In this document: piece after piece, positions 28,740 to 36,829 of the stretch
Numbering within the stretch: the first letter of the stretch is position 1
Layout: the number at the start of each line of letters is the position of its first letter
DNA from: Kineococcus rhizosphaerae
GTDB lineage: Bacteria; Actinomycetota; Actinomycetes; Actinomycetales; Kineococcaceae
NCBI RefSeq assembly: GCF_003002055.1
Contig: NZ_PVZF01000005.1
Coordinates: 124,001 to 188,000 of the forward strand
Reading direction: 5' to 3'
Length of the DNA stretch: 64,000 nt
Made by a program: the position numbers and the translations under genes
Notes under the pieces: generated by a model
What the model was told of the DNA's origin: nothing
Databases searched by the model: none
Seen by the model: only the letters and a program-made list of their open reading frames with translations

Positions 28740-29201
28740 GTGAGCAGCCCCCAGGCCCCCCGGGACGTCCCTCGACCCGCCGACCGGCCCCTGGACCCCG
28801 ACGTCCTCGCCGCCCGGTACGGCCGTCGCCCGCCGCGCAGCGGGCCGCCGTGGTACCGGCGCCCGGCGCGGCTCGCCGCCGCGGTCGTGGGGGCCGCGCT
28901 CGTCCTGGCGTACGGCGTGTGGCTGGCGGTCGCGCAGTCCCAGGGGCCCTCGTACACCGAGATCAGCCACGAGGTCCTCGACGACCGGACGGCGCAGATC
29001 CGGTTCAGCGTGACCCGCGACCCCGGGACGGCCGTGCGCTGCCAGGTGCACGCGCTGGACGACTCCTCCTCCGAGGTCGGCCTGCTGCAGGTGGACGTGC
29101 CCGCCTCGCCCGAGAGGGACGTGGAGGAGACGGTGCAGGTCAGGACCACGTCGAGGGCCGTCACCGTCGGGGTCGAGTCCTGTTCGGCGGTGTCCTCCTG
29201 A
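28740..29201 (+). CDS. DUF4307 family membrane protein
   Basis: 153 residues. A proline-rich cytoplasmic N-terminus with DVLAARYGRRP is followed by one transmembrane segment at about residues 41-61 (ARLAAAVVGAALVLAYGVWLAV) and an extracytoplasmic beta-rich domain (YTEISHEVLDDRTAQIRFSVTRDPGTAVRCQVHALD, VTVGVESC). It matches the DUF4307 family (Rv1081c), always found between mca and greA. Function unknown. A strong hairpin with six T residues follows. Confidence 0.88.
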   Translation: MSSPQAPRDVPRPADRPLDPDVLAARYGRRPPRSGPPWYRRPARLAAAVVGAALVLAYGVWLAVAQSQGPSYTEISHEVLDDRTAQIRFSVTRDPGTAVRCQVHALDDSSSEVGLLQVDVPASPERDVEETVQVRTTSRAVTVGVESCSAVSS

Positions 29202-29227
29202 GCCTTTCGGGGCTAGGCTTGTCCTTT

Positions 29228-29274
29228 CGAGTCGCTCGCTCCCGCGGTCGCGGGGCCGGGCGACTCGGTTTTTT
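29228..29274 (+). terminator. Intrinsic terminator or attenuator upstream of greA
   Basis: CGAGTCGC (29228-29235) pairs with GCGACTCG (29260-29267), an inner stem CCCGCG/CGCGGG adds stability, and TTTTTT follows at 29269-29274. It is the one gene-end hairpin noted here with a clear U-tract. It ends DUF4307 transcription; if a promoter lies just upstream it would attenuate greA. Confidence 0.85.
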
Positions 29275-29324
29275 GCGCCGGGGGGCAGGAGGCCTCCCGG
29301 GAGGTACGTGACAGGGAGCAGACC

Positions 29325-29822
29325 GTGAGCGAGACGACCACCGGCAGCACCACGTGGCTGACGCAGGACGCCTACGACCGCCTCAAGGCCGAGTACGAGC
29401 ACCTCGCCGGTGAAGGCCGCACGGAACTGGCCAAGCGCATCGAGCAGGCGCGCGAGGAGGGCGACCTCAAGGAGAACGCCGGCTACCACGCGGCCAAGGA
29501 GGAGCAGGGCAAGCAGGAGCTGCGCATCCGGCAGCTGCGCCACCTGCTGGAGACCGCCCAGGTCGGCGACGCCCCGGTGTCCGCCGCGGGCGAGGTCTCC
29601 CTCGGGCACGTCGTGACCGTGGAACTGGCGGGCGACGAGATGAGGTTCCTGCTCGGCAGCCGGGAGATGGGCGACGCCGCCGGTCTCGACGTCTACTCCG
29701 AGAAGTCCCCGCTCGGTTCGGCCATCCTGGGCCACAAGCCCGGTGACGAGGTCCAGTACACGGCCCCCAACGGCAAGGTCTTCCCCGTCAAGGTCGTCAG
29801 CTCCGAGCCGTACACCGGCTGA
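29325..29822 (+). CDS. greA: Transcription elongation factor GreA
   Basis: Rescues backtracked RNA polymerase by stimulating transcript cleavage. 165 residues with the N-terminal coiled coil (about 10-80) bearing the acidic tip EEGDLKENAGYHAAKEEQG and a C-terminal FKBP-like domain (VTVELAGDEMRFLLGSREM, SPLGSAILGHKPGDEVQYTAPNGK). The GTG at 29325 has ggga about 7 nt upstream. Position beside DUF4307 and mca is as in M. tuberculosis Rv1080c. Confidence 0.96.
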   Translation: MSETTTGSTTWLTQDAYDRLKAEYEHLAGEGRTELAKRIEQAREEGDLKENAGYHAAKEEQGKQELRIRQLRHLLETAQVGDAPVSAAGEVSLGHVVTVELAGDEMRFLLGSREMGDAAGLDVYSEKSPLGSAILGHKPGDEVQYTAPNGKVFPVKVVSSEPYTG

Positions 29823-29841
29823 GCGCCCGCTCCGGGCGCGC

Positions 29842-29878
29842 GGTGGCGCGGCGCCCGGTCCCCGAGCGCCGCGCCACC
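29842..29878. terminator. Bidirectional hairpin between greA and the AI-2E permease gene
   Basis: Perfect 13-bp arms GGTGGCGCGGCGC (29842-29854) and GCGCCGCGCCACC (29866-29878) lie between the convergent stop codons. No U-tract. Confidence 0.7.
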
Positions 29879-29891
29879 ACGTACCTGCCGG

Positions 29892-31091
29892 CTAGCGCCG
29901 CAGCTCCCCGTCACCGGCGACGGGCCGCTCGTGCTCGGTGGCGTCGTTGGGCGCGGGGGTGTCCGGGGCCAGCGGGGCGTCGGAGTCCTCGATCTGGCGG
30001 ACCTCCTCGCTGGGGCGGCCACCACGGGCCAGCGCCCCGACCCCGGTCTTGAGCACCGCCACCAGCGGCACCGCGAACAGGGCCCCGACGATGCCGAAGA
30101 CGGTCGCCCCGCCCGCGACGGCCAGGATGACGGCCAGCGGGTGGACCGCCACCGCGCGCCCCATGAGGAACGGCTGCAGCAGGTGCGACTCGACCTGCTG
30201 CACGAGGATCACCACGCCCAGCATGATCAGGGCGGTCACGAAGTCGTGGGCGACGAGGGCGACGAGCACGGCCACCGTCCCCGACAGCAGCGCACCGACG
30301 ATCGGGATGAAGGCGCCGAGGAAGACCAGCAGCCCCAGCGACGTCGCCAGGGGCACCTTCAGGACCGCCGCGCCGATCGCCACGCCGAGGCCGTCGACGA
30401 AGGCCACGATGATCGTGGCCCGCATGTAGTGCGTCAGCGTCACCCACGACTGCCGGGAGGCGTCGTCGAGCGGGTCGCGGGCCGGGACGGGCAGCAGGTG
30501 CAGCAGCCAGGACCAGATCCGGCGCCCCTCCAGCAGGAAGAAGAACGACGTGAACAGGCAGATGAAGAACCCGGCGACGACGTGCCCGGCCGTGGACACG
30601 ACCCCCGTGGCCCCGGCGATGAGGGTGTTCTTGTTGTCCGAGATGGCCGTCTCGATCTGCGACACGTAGTCGGAGATCGCCGTCGAGGTCAGGTGCAGCG
30701 GGCCGGTGGACAGCCAGCGCTCCACCTCGGTGACCCCCTGGGTGGCCGAGTCGGCGAGCTTGGACCACTGGCTGGAGGCCTGCGAGCCCACGATCGTCAC
30801 CAGGCCGGCCACGATGCCCGCGGCCACGAGCAGCGTCACGAGCACCGAGACGGCCCGCGGCACGTGCAGCCGCAGGTTGAGCAGGTTCACCACCGGGGAC
30901 AGCAGCGCCGTGATGAGCATGGCGATGAGCACCGGGATGAAGATCTCGCTGACGAAGCTGAGGCCGTAGGCCAGCAGCACGACACCGGCGACGACGATCA
31001 CGAACCGCCACGACCAGTCGGCGGCCGTCCGCAGGGCCGGGCTGACGTACGGACGGTGGACCGCGTCGGGTCCCGGGGGGCGTTCGGACAT
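29892..31091 (-). CDS. AI-2E family transporter-like membrane protein
   Basis: 399 residues with about eight transmembrane segments: an N-terminal block (FVIVVAGVVLLAYGLSFVSEIFIPVLIAMLITALLSPVVNLL), a central extracytoplasmic segment, then the conserved C-terminal transport core (GLLVFLGAFIPIVGALLSGTVAVLVAL, VILVQQVESHLLQPFLMGRAVAVHPLAVILAVAGGATVFGIVGALFAVPLVAVLK). The QPFLMG motif is diagnostic. The family includes TqsA-like exporters and Na+/H+ antiporters; substrate here is unknown. ATG 31091 is favoured over ATG 31100 because agg then sits at a proper distance. Confidence 0.88.
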   Translation of the reverse strand: MSERPPGPDAVHRPYVSPALRTAADWSWRFVIVVAGVVLLAYGLSFVSEIFIPVLIAMLITALLSPVVNLLNLRLHVPRAVSVLVTLLVAAGIVAGLVTIVGSQASSQWSKLADSATQGVTEVERWLSTGPLHLTSTAISDYVSQIETAISDNKNTLIAGATGVVSTAGHVVAGFFICLFTSFFFLLEGRRIWSWLLHLLPVPARDPLDDASRQSWVTLTHYMRATIIVAFVDGLGVAIGAAVLKVPLATSLGLLVFLGAFIPIVGALLSGTVAVLVALVAHDFVTALIMLGVVILVQQVESHLLQPFLMGRAVAVHPLAVILAVAGGATVFGIVGALFAVPLVAVLKTGVGALARGGRPSEEVRQIEDSDAPLAPDTPAPNDATEHERPVAGDGELRR

Positions 31092-31235
31092 GGGGATCAT
31101 CCTGCCCCCGTGCAGGTCAGGGGGCCTGCGGGGGCCGGGACGAGCACGGTTCCACCACACCGCGGGCACGGGGCGCCCCCGCGGCCGGGCCGCGGGCCCG
31201 CCCCGGACCCCGTCGCCAACTCGGCGGAGCGGACG

Positions 31236-31241
31236 TAGGTT
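31236..31241 (+). promoter_or_regulatory. Possible leaderless -10 element of the AAA ATPase gene
   Basis: TAGGTT, seven bases, then GTG at 31249. The probable partner vWA gene at 36830 has the same arrangement (TAGCGT plus seven bases). Confidence 0.45.
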
Positions 31242-31248
31242 CACCCGT

Positions 31249-32676
31249 GTGAGCACCAGCGACACCTCCACGCTGCCCCTCGAACCCCCCGCCGACCTGC
31301 CCCGCACCCTCGGCGCGCTGCGCGCCTCCGGCCACGAGCACGTGTCCGTCAAGGACGAGCTGCGCGCCAACCTCGTCGCCCGCATGAAGGCCGGCCAGGA
31401 CCGCTTCCCCGGCGTCGTCGGCTACGAGGACACCGTGGCCCCCGAACTCGAACGGGCCCTGCTCGCCGGGCACGACGTCGTCCTGCTCGGTGAGCGCGGC
31501 CAGGGCAAGACCCGCCTGCTGCGCTCCCTGGTCGGCCTGCTCGACGAGTGGACCCCCGTCATCGAGGGCTCAGAGCTCAACGAGCACCCCTACGCGCCGC
31601 TGACCCCCGCCTCCCGCCGCCGCGTGCGCGAGGAGGGCGAGGACCTGCCCGTGGCCTGGTTGCACCGCTCGCTGCGCTACGGCGAGAAGCTCGCCACGCC
31701 GGACACGTCCGTCGGCGACCTCATCGGCGACGTCGACCCCGTCAAGGTCGCCGAGGGCCGTGCCCTGGGCGACCCCGAGACCATCCACTTCGGCCTCGTG
31801 CCCCGCACCAACCGCGGCGTCTTCGCGATCAACGAGCTGCCCGACCTCGCCGAGCGCATCCAGGTCTCCCTGCTGAACGTGCTGGAGGAGCGCGACATCC
31901 AGGTCCGCGGGTACCAGCTGCGGCTGCCGCTGGACCTGCTGCTGGTGGCCAGCGCCAACCCCGAGGACTACACCAACCGCGGGCGGATCATCACCCCGCT
32001 CAAGGACCGGTTCGGCGCCGAGGTCCGCACCCACTACCCGCTGGAGCTGTCCCTGGAGGTCGACCTCGTCCGACAGGAGGCCGCCACGGTCGCCGAGGTG
32101 CCCGAGCACCTGCTGGAGGTCATCGCGCGGTTCACCCGGGGCGTGCGCGAGTCCCCGGCCGTCGACCCCGCCTCGGGCGTCTCGGCGCGCTTCTCCATCG
32201 CGGCGGCCGAGACCGTCTCGGCGGCGGCCCTGCGCCGGCACGCGCTGTCGGGGGAGGTCACCGCGCCGGTGGCGCGCGTGGGCGACCTGCACACCGTCGT
32301 CAGCGTCCTGGGCGGCAAGGTCGAGTTCGAGCAGGGCGAGGAGGGCCGTGAGATCGAGGTCCTGGAGCACCTGCTGCGCACCGCGATCGCCGAGACCTAC
32401 CGGTCCCTGCTGGGCGGGGCGGAGCTGTCCGGGTTCTCCGAGCTCGTCACCGGCGGCCGGACCATCGAGACCGGCGACCTGGTCCCGGCCGAACGGCTGC
32501 TGGAGCAGGTGGGGACCGTCGCCGGGCTCGCGCAGGTCCTGGACCGGCTCGGGCTGGCCGACGCCACGCCCGGGCGGGCCGCGTCGGGCGTGGAGTTCGT
32601 CCTGGAGTCCCTGCACCTGACCCGGCGCCTGGACAAGCTCGTCCTCGACGACGGCCGCACGGTCTACGGCAGCTGA
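31249..32676 (+). CDS. MoxR/magnesium-chelatase-like AAA+ ATPase
   Basis: 475 residues. The AAA+ domain has Walker A GERGQGKT (81-88), a Walker B-like region RGVFAINELPDLAERIQVSLLNVLEERDIQVRG, and a sensor segment LLLVASANPEDYTNRGRIITPLKDRFGAEVRTHYPL, the pattern of magnesium-chelatase subunit I and MoxR proteins. Such ATPases remodel or activate targets together with a von Willebrand A protein. A vWA gene with MIDAS lies 4.2 kb downstream on the same strand and is the likely partner, although other genes intervene. Target unknown. No Shine-Dalgarno sequence; a leaderless start is likely. Confidence 0.9.
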   Translation: MSTSDTSTLPLEPPADLPRTLGALRASGHEHVSVKDELRANLVARMKAGQDRFPGVVGYEDTVAPELERALLAGHDVVLLGERGQGKTRLLRSLVGLLDEWTPVIEGSELNEHPYAPLTPASRRRVREEGEDLPVAWLHRSLRYGEKLATPDTSVGDLIGDVDPVKVAEGRALGDPETIHFGLVPRTNRGVFAINELPDLAERIQVSLLNVLEERDIQVRGYQLRLPLDLLLVASANPEDYTNRGRIITPLKDRFGAEVRTHYPLELSLEVDLVRQEAATVAEVPEHLLEVIARFTRGVRESPAVDPASGVSARFSIAAAETVSAAALRRHALSGEVTAPVARVGDLHTVVSVLGGKVEFEQGEEGREIEVLEHLLRTAIAETYRSLLGGAELSGFSELVTGGRTIETGDLVPAERLLEQVGTVAGLAQVLDRLGLADATPGRAASGVEFVLESLHLTRRLDKLVLDDGRTVYGS

Positions 32677-33350
32677 GCGCGGGCCGGCACCGGCCGGGCG
32701 GAGGCGTCCCGTCCTCCCCCGGCCGCGGCTGCGGCCACGGCGGAGGTCGCGGCCCGGTGCGCGACCTGGGCCAGTCCCAGGCCCACGACGAAGGCCACGA
32801 GGTGCCCGACGGCGGTGAAGTCGGGGGCGATCAGCAGGACGGCCACCAGTCCCGCCACCGGCAGCACGCAGTAGGGGAACCGCGGGCGGCGCGGGACGCG
32901 GGCCGCCAGCAGCCCGAACAGGCACGCCATCCCGTAGCTGACGCCGACGTCCGGGGCGTGGGCCACGCCCGGGTCGAGCCGGCCGTGGGTGAGGCCGGCG
33001 GCGATGACGACCGCGACGAACAGCGTCGCCCCGACGTGGCCGACGCCGAACACGACGATCGTCGCCAGCCGCCCCAGCCAGCGCTGGACGGCGACGAGGG
33101 CCACGACGAGCGGGAGCAGGATCACGAGCCCCGTAGCGTGCGGGATGACGACCGAGGACGCGACGAGCACCCGGAACGGGGAGTGCCGCAGGTTGTCGAC
33201 GTTCGTGCTGGCTCCCTGGACGTACTCGTACTGCTCGCGGGGCGTCCCGCGGTGGACGCCGACGAAGACGACCAGGACGGTCAGGACGTAGAGGACCGCC
33301 AGGTCGGTGCCGCGGGCCGACAGCCACCCGGGGCGGAGGAGGGTGCGCAC
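32664..33350 (-). CDS. Rhomboid-like membrane protein
   Basis: About 228 residues with six transmembrane segments. The rhomboid serine motif appears as GVSYG (Ser138) and the histidine as VGHLVAFVVGLGLA (His183), so the catalytic dyad seems preserved even though the protein is short. Rhomboids cleave transmembrane substrates; no substrate is evident. The start is uncertain: GTG 33350 or GTG 33371. The open frame runs much further upstream, but under the MFS gene and without conservation. Its 3' end overlaps the convergent AAA gene by 13 bp, and it separates that ATPase from its probable vWA partner. Confidence 0.75.
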   Translation of the reverse strand: MRTLLRPGWLSARGTDLAVLYVLTVLVVFVGVHRGTPREQYEYVQGASTNVDNLRHSPFRVLVASSVVIPHATGLVILLPLVVALVAVQRWLGRLATIVVFGVGHVGATLFVAVVIAAGLTHGRLDPGVAHAPDVGVSYGMACLFGLLAARVPRRPRFPYCVLPVAGLVAVLLIAPDFTAVGHLVAFVVGLGLAQVAHRAATSAVAAAAAGGGRDASARPVPARAQLP

Positions 33351-33461
33351 CGCTCCAGTGTCGGTGCGCACCCCGTGTCCCGCGTGGGGAAGCCCTGTCC
33401 TCCCGCCAGGACCGGGCGGGAGGGCGCACGGCCCGTCGCGACGGAGCCGCGGGGCGGCTCC

Positions 33462-33490
33462 TTGACCTGTGACCGGTGGCGTCCTAGTTT
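33462..33490 (+). promoter_or_regulatory. Predicted promoter of the MFS gene
   Basis: TTGACC (33462-33467), a 17-bp spacer, then TAGTTT (33485-33490). The predicted start site falls at about 33497, inside a LacI-type operator, which supports repressor control. Confidence 0.6.
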
Positions 33491-33495
33491 CATGA

Positions 33496-33509
33496 GGCAA
33501 GCGCTTTCC
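33496..33509. promoter_or_regulatory. LacI-type operator in the MFS promoter
   Basis: GGCAAGCGCTTTCC is a 14-bp imperfect palindrome (six of seven half-site bases match GGAAAGC). It shares its right half, GCTTTCC, and a six-of-seven left half with the operator at 47816-47829. CG-rich centres of this kind are typical of LacI family operators. Confidence 0.6.
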
Positions 33510-33572
33510 GTCGCTGTGCACCCGCATGCTCCGCGCGACGTCGCGCGGTGCGGCCGTCGTCGAGGAGGACGC

Positions 33573-35051
33573 ATGAGCCAGGTCACCGGAGGCACGTCGG
33601 CCTCCCTGCGGCTGTCCCGGTCGGGGGGCGGCCCGCTCCACACCCGCGTGTGGGTCTTCCTCTTCCTCGGCTGGGTCGTCAGCTACGCCGACCGCACCGT
33701 CACGGGCCCGATCGTCTCCTGGATGATCTCCGAGCGGGCCGGGTTCATCGGGGACGCCGCGAACCCGGCCACCATCGGCGGGCTCGTCGGGTCGATGTTC
33801 TTCACCGGCTACATGCTCACCCAGTACGCCGGCGGGCGCCTCGGCGACCGCTTCGGGCACCGCGACATGCTCGTCGTCAGCCTGGTCTGGGCCGGTCTGA
33901 CCACCGTGCTGTCCGGCGTGGTGACCGGGCTCGTCGCCTTCGTCGCGGCCCGGGTGCTGACCGGTCTCGGCGAGGGGGTCTTCTACTCCAACGACCGGAC
34001 CCTGGTCATCGCCACCACCCCGCCGCACCGGCGCACGCTGGGCCTCGGCGTCGTCGCCAGCGGGCTCACCGTGGGGCTGACCATCGGGCTGGTTGCCACG
34101 CCCTGGCTCATCGACCTCGGGACCGCGGTGGGGCTCGGCGGCCACGCCTGGGCGATGCCGCTGTACGTCTGCGGCGCGGCGACCCTCGTCGTGGGCCTGC
34201 TCAGCCGGCGCTTCTTCACCCGCGAGAGCGGCCGACCGCTGCGCCTGGGCCGCCCGGCGGGCCGGCTCGCGCTGCACTCCGCCCCCGTCTTCGCCGCGAT
34301 CGTCGTGCTGTTCCTGCTCTCCGAGGAGTTCGGCTGGCCGTCCTGGCTGACCGCCGTCGGCTCCGGGGTGCTGGCGGCGCTGATGATCGCCTGGGTGGTG
34401 CGGCAGGTCTCGCGCGAGAACGTCCGCGGCACGCCCGGGCGGGCCCTGCTGAGCCGCGACGCGTGGCTCGTCTACACGGCGTTCATCGCGGTGATGTGGA
34501 ACCTGTGGTTCTTCAGCTTCTGGTCCGTCGAGATCGTCCGGGAGGTGTCCGGCAGCTCGCTGCTCACGGCGTCGCTGACCGCGGCGTTCAACGCGGGCGC
34601 GGGGATCGTCGGCATGCCCGTCGGCGGCTGGCTCGCGGACCGGCAGGTCCGCCGCGGGCGGGGCCGCAAACCCCTGGCCATCGCCTGTGCCGCGGCGCAC
34701 GCGCTGCTGGCGGCCGCCTTCGGCCTCACCATCGCCTCCGGGCACCCGTCGCTGTGGATGATGGGGGGCGTGCTGTTCACCGCCGGCCTGTTCTTCAACG
34801 CCCTGCAGCCGATCGTGCACAGCATCACGGGCGACCTGGTGGACGCGGCCGACCGCGGCTCGGTGTTCGGGATCTTCAACCTCGTGGCCGAGATCGGCGC
34901 CGTCGCCAGCCCGGTGGTCGGCGGGCTGCTGCGCGACGCGACGGGTGACTGGGTCCTGGCCGTGTTCGTCGCCGCCGCCGTCATGGCCGTCTCGGTCGTG
35001 CTCTACGCTCTCGTGCGCGAGAAGGCGCCCGCCGCGCTGCAGCCGGCCTGA
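33573..35051 (+). CDS. Major facilitator superfamily transporter
   Basis: 492 residues with twelve predicted transmembrane segments. The MFS loop 2-3 motif is GGRLGDRFGHRDMLV, and the second-half equivalent is GGWLADRQVRRGRGRKPL. TM1 contains the SYADRT sequence found in anion:cation symporter (ACS) type carriers of hexuronates and organic acids; this suggests an acidic sugar or organic acid, as inference. ATG 33573 has a strong gaggagga 4-11 nt upstream. A promoter and LacI-type operator precede it; the same operator controls a sugar catabolic cluster at 47.8 kb. Confidence 0.85.
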   Translation: MSQVTGGTSASLRLSRSGGGPLHTRVWVFLFLGWVVSYADRTVTGPIVSWMISERAGFIGDAANPATIGGLVGSMFFTGYMLTQYAGGRLGDRFGHRDMLVVSLVWAGLTTVLSGVVTGLVAFVAARVLTGLGEGVFYSNDRTLVIATTPPHRRTLGLGVVASGLTVGLTIGLVATPWLIDLGTAVGLGGHAWAMPLYVCGAATLVVGLLSRRFFTRESGRPLRLGRPAGRLALHSAPVFAAIVVLFLLSEEFGWPSWLTAVGSGVLAALMIAWVVRQVSRENVRGTPGRALLSRDAWLVYTAFIAVMWNLWFFSFWSVEIVREVSGSSLLTASLTAAFNAGAGIVGMPVGGWLADRQVRRGRGRKPLAIACAAAHALLAAAFGLTIASGHPSLWMMGGVLFTAGLFFNALQPIVHSITGDLVDAADRGSVFGIFNLVAEIGAVASPVVGGLLRDATGDWVLAVFVAAAVMAVSVVLYALVREKAPAALQPA

Positions 35052-35059
35052 GCACTCCC

Positions 35060-35103
35060 CCGGCCGCTCCCGGTCACCACCTGCAGTGACGGGGAGCGGC
35101 CGG
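35060..35103. terminator. Bidirectional hairpin between MFS and mmsA genes
   Basis: 18-bp arms with one mismatch (35060-35077 and 35086-35103, core CCGGCCGCTCCC/GGGAGCGGCCGG) fill the gap between convergent stop codons. No U-tract. Confidence 0.7.
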
Positions 35104-35110
35104 GTGCGGG

Positions 35111-36649
35111 TCAGTCGTTCTGGGGGAAGCCCAGGTTCAGGCCCCCGTGGGAGGGGTCCAGCCAGCGCTCGGTGACGACCTTGCCGCGGGTGAAGAAGTG
35201 CACGCCCTCGGTGCCGTGGGCGTGGCTGTCGCCGAACAGCGACTGCTTCCAGCCGCCGAAGGAGAAGTACCCCACCGGCACCGGGACGGGCACGTTGATG
35301 CCGATCATGCCGACCTGGACCTCGTTGCGGAACTTGCGCGCCGCGCCGCCGTCGTTGGTGAAGATCGCCACGCCGTTGCCGTAGCGGTTGGCGTTGATGA
35401 GCTCCAGGCCCTCGTCGTAGCCCGAGACGCGGACCACGGACAGGACCGGCCCGAAGATCTCGTCCGTGTAGATGGACATGTCCGTACCGACCTTGTCGAA
35501 CAGGGTCGGGCCGAGCCAGAACCCGTCGGCGTCACCGTCCGGGACGACCTCGCGGCCGTCGATGACGAGCTCGGCGCCTTCGGCCACACCCGCGTCGACG
35601 TAGCCGGTGACCTTGTCGCGGTGCGGGCCGGTGACCAGCGGGCCCATGTCGCAGCCGCGGCGGCCGTCGCCGGTGCGCAGGGTCGCCACCCGCTCCTTGA
35701 TCTTGGCGATGAGCTCGTCGGCGACGGAGTCGACCGCGACCAGGGCCGAGACCGCCATGCAGCGTTCCCCGGCCGAGCCGAACCCGCCGTTGACGGCGGC
35801 GTCGGCGGCCAGGTCCAGGTCGGCGTCGGGCAGGACCAGCATGTGGTTCTTCGCCCCGCCCAGGGCCTGCACGCGCTTGCCGTGCTTCGTGCCGGTCTCG
35901 TACACGTACTGCGCGATCGGGGTGGAGCCGACGAAGGAGACCGCGGCCACGTCGGGGTGGGTCAGCAGCCCGTCGACGGCGACCTTGTCCCCGTGCAGGA
36001 CGTTGAACACCCCGTCGGGCAGGCCCGCGTCCTTCCACAGCTGGGCGATGAAGTTCGCCGCCGAGGGGTCCTTCTCGCTGGGCTTGAGGACGACGGTGTT
36101 GCCCGCGGCGATGGCGATGGGGAAGAACCACATCGGGACCATCGCGGGGAAGTTGAACGGGGAGATGATCGAGACGACGCCCAGCGGCTGGCGGATGGAG
36201 AAGACGTCGACCTTGGTGGAGGCGTTCTCGGTGAACGCGCCCTTGACGAGGTGGTTGATGCCGCAGGCCAGCTCGACGATCTCCTGACCGCGCGAGACCT
36301 CGCCCAGGGCGTCGGACAGGACCTTGCCGTGCTCGGCGGTGATGATCTCGGCCAGCTCGGGCTTGCGGGCGTTGAGCAGCTCGCGGAACTTGAACAGGAT
36401 CGTGGTGCGCCGGGCCAGGGAGGTGTCGCGCCAGGCGGGGAAGGCGGCCTTGGCGGCGGCGACCGCGGCCTCGACGTCCTCGCCGGAGGCCAGGCCCAGG
36501 GTCTTGGTGCGCTTGCCCGTCGCGGGGTCGTACACGTCCGCCGTGCGGTCACCGGAACCGGCCGTGGCGGCACCGGCGATCCAGTGCGTCACGTGCGGCA
36601 GCTCGGCCGCACCGGCGTCGGCGGTGGTGCTGGCGGTGGTGGTGGTCAC
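35111..36649 (-). CDS. mmsA: CoA-acylating methylmalonate-semialdehyde dehydrogenase
   Basis: 512 residues. It oxidises malonate or methylmalonate semialdehyde to acetyl- or propionyl-CoA in valine and inositol catabolism. The family pattern is clear: ISPFNFPAMVPMWFFPIAIAAGNTVVLKPSEKDP, GGAKNHMLVLPDADLDLAADAAVNGGFGSAGERCMA with catalytic Cys297, EIFGPVLSVVRV and GMIGINVPVPVPVGYFSFGGWKQSLFGD. Whether it is MmsA or the inositol enzyme IolA cannot be decided from sequence; the nearby oxidoreductase and isomerase genes make the inositol route possible. GTG 36649 has gagg upstream. A short palindrome lies about 85 bp upstream. Confidence 0.92.
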   Translation of the reverse strand: MTTTTASTTADAGAAELPHVTHWIAGAATAGSGDRTADVYDPATGKRTKTLGLASGEDVEAAVAAAKAAFPAWRDTSLARRTTILFKFRELLNARKPELAEIITAEHGKVLSDALGEVSRGQEIVELACGINHLVKGAFTENASTKVDVFSIRQPLGVVSIISPFNFPAMVPMWFFPIAIAAGNTVVLKPSEKDPSAANFIAQLWKDAGLPDGVFNVLHGDKVAVDGLLTHPDVAAVSFVGSTPIAQYVYETGTKHGKRVQALGGAKNHMLVLPDADLDLAADAAVNGGFGSAGERCMAVSALVAVDSVADELIAKIKERVATLRTGDGRRGCDMGPLVTGPHRDKVTGYVDAGVAEGAELVIDGREVVPDGDADGFWLGPTLFDKVGTDMSIYTDEIFGPVLSVVRVSGYDEGLELINANRYGNGVAIFTNDGGAARKFRNEVQVGMIGINVPVPVPVGYFSFGGWKQSLFGDSHAHGTEGVHFFTRGKVVTERWLDPSHGGLNLGFPQND

Positions 36650-36731
36650 GGAGGCCCTCCTCGGACGTCGGCGGCGGGACGAACCCCGCCACGGTGCGAT
36701 CGGGGAGCATCATGCCACTCCTCGACCCACC

Positions 36732-36745
36732 TTTGTCCAGACAAA
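36732..36745. promoter_or_regulatory. Possible operator upstream of mmsA
   Basis: TTTGTC and GACAAA form 6-bp inverted arms around CA. The TTGTC-N2-GACAA layout is like GntR family operators. It is 83-96 bp before mmsA and about 85 bp before the divergent vWA gene, so it could serve either. Confidence 0.4.
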
Positions 36746-36816
36746 CTGTCATGACCTTTCCCGCGGGGGCGACGGATCGACGGGGCAACCCCGTGGCGTG
36801 CCCGCGGGAGCCGACG

Positions 36817-36822
36817 TAGCGT
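36817..36822 (+). promoter_or_regulatory. Possible leaderless -10 element of the vWA gene
   Basis: TAGCGT, seven bases, then GTG at 36830, with no Shine-Dalgarno sequence. Same layout as the AAA ATPase gene. Confidence 0.45.
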
Positions 36823-36829
36823 CGCCGTC

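Noticed and set aside
27726-29735. Upstream extension of the small mca-coupled protein frame
   Set aside because: Overlaps mca and DUF4307 completely and is Arg/Gly/Ala-rich; the real start is the GTG overlapping the mca stop.
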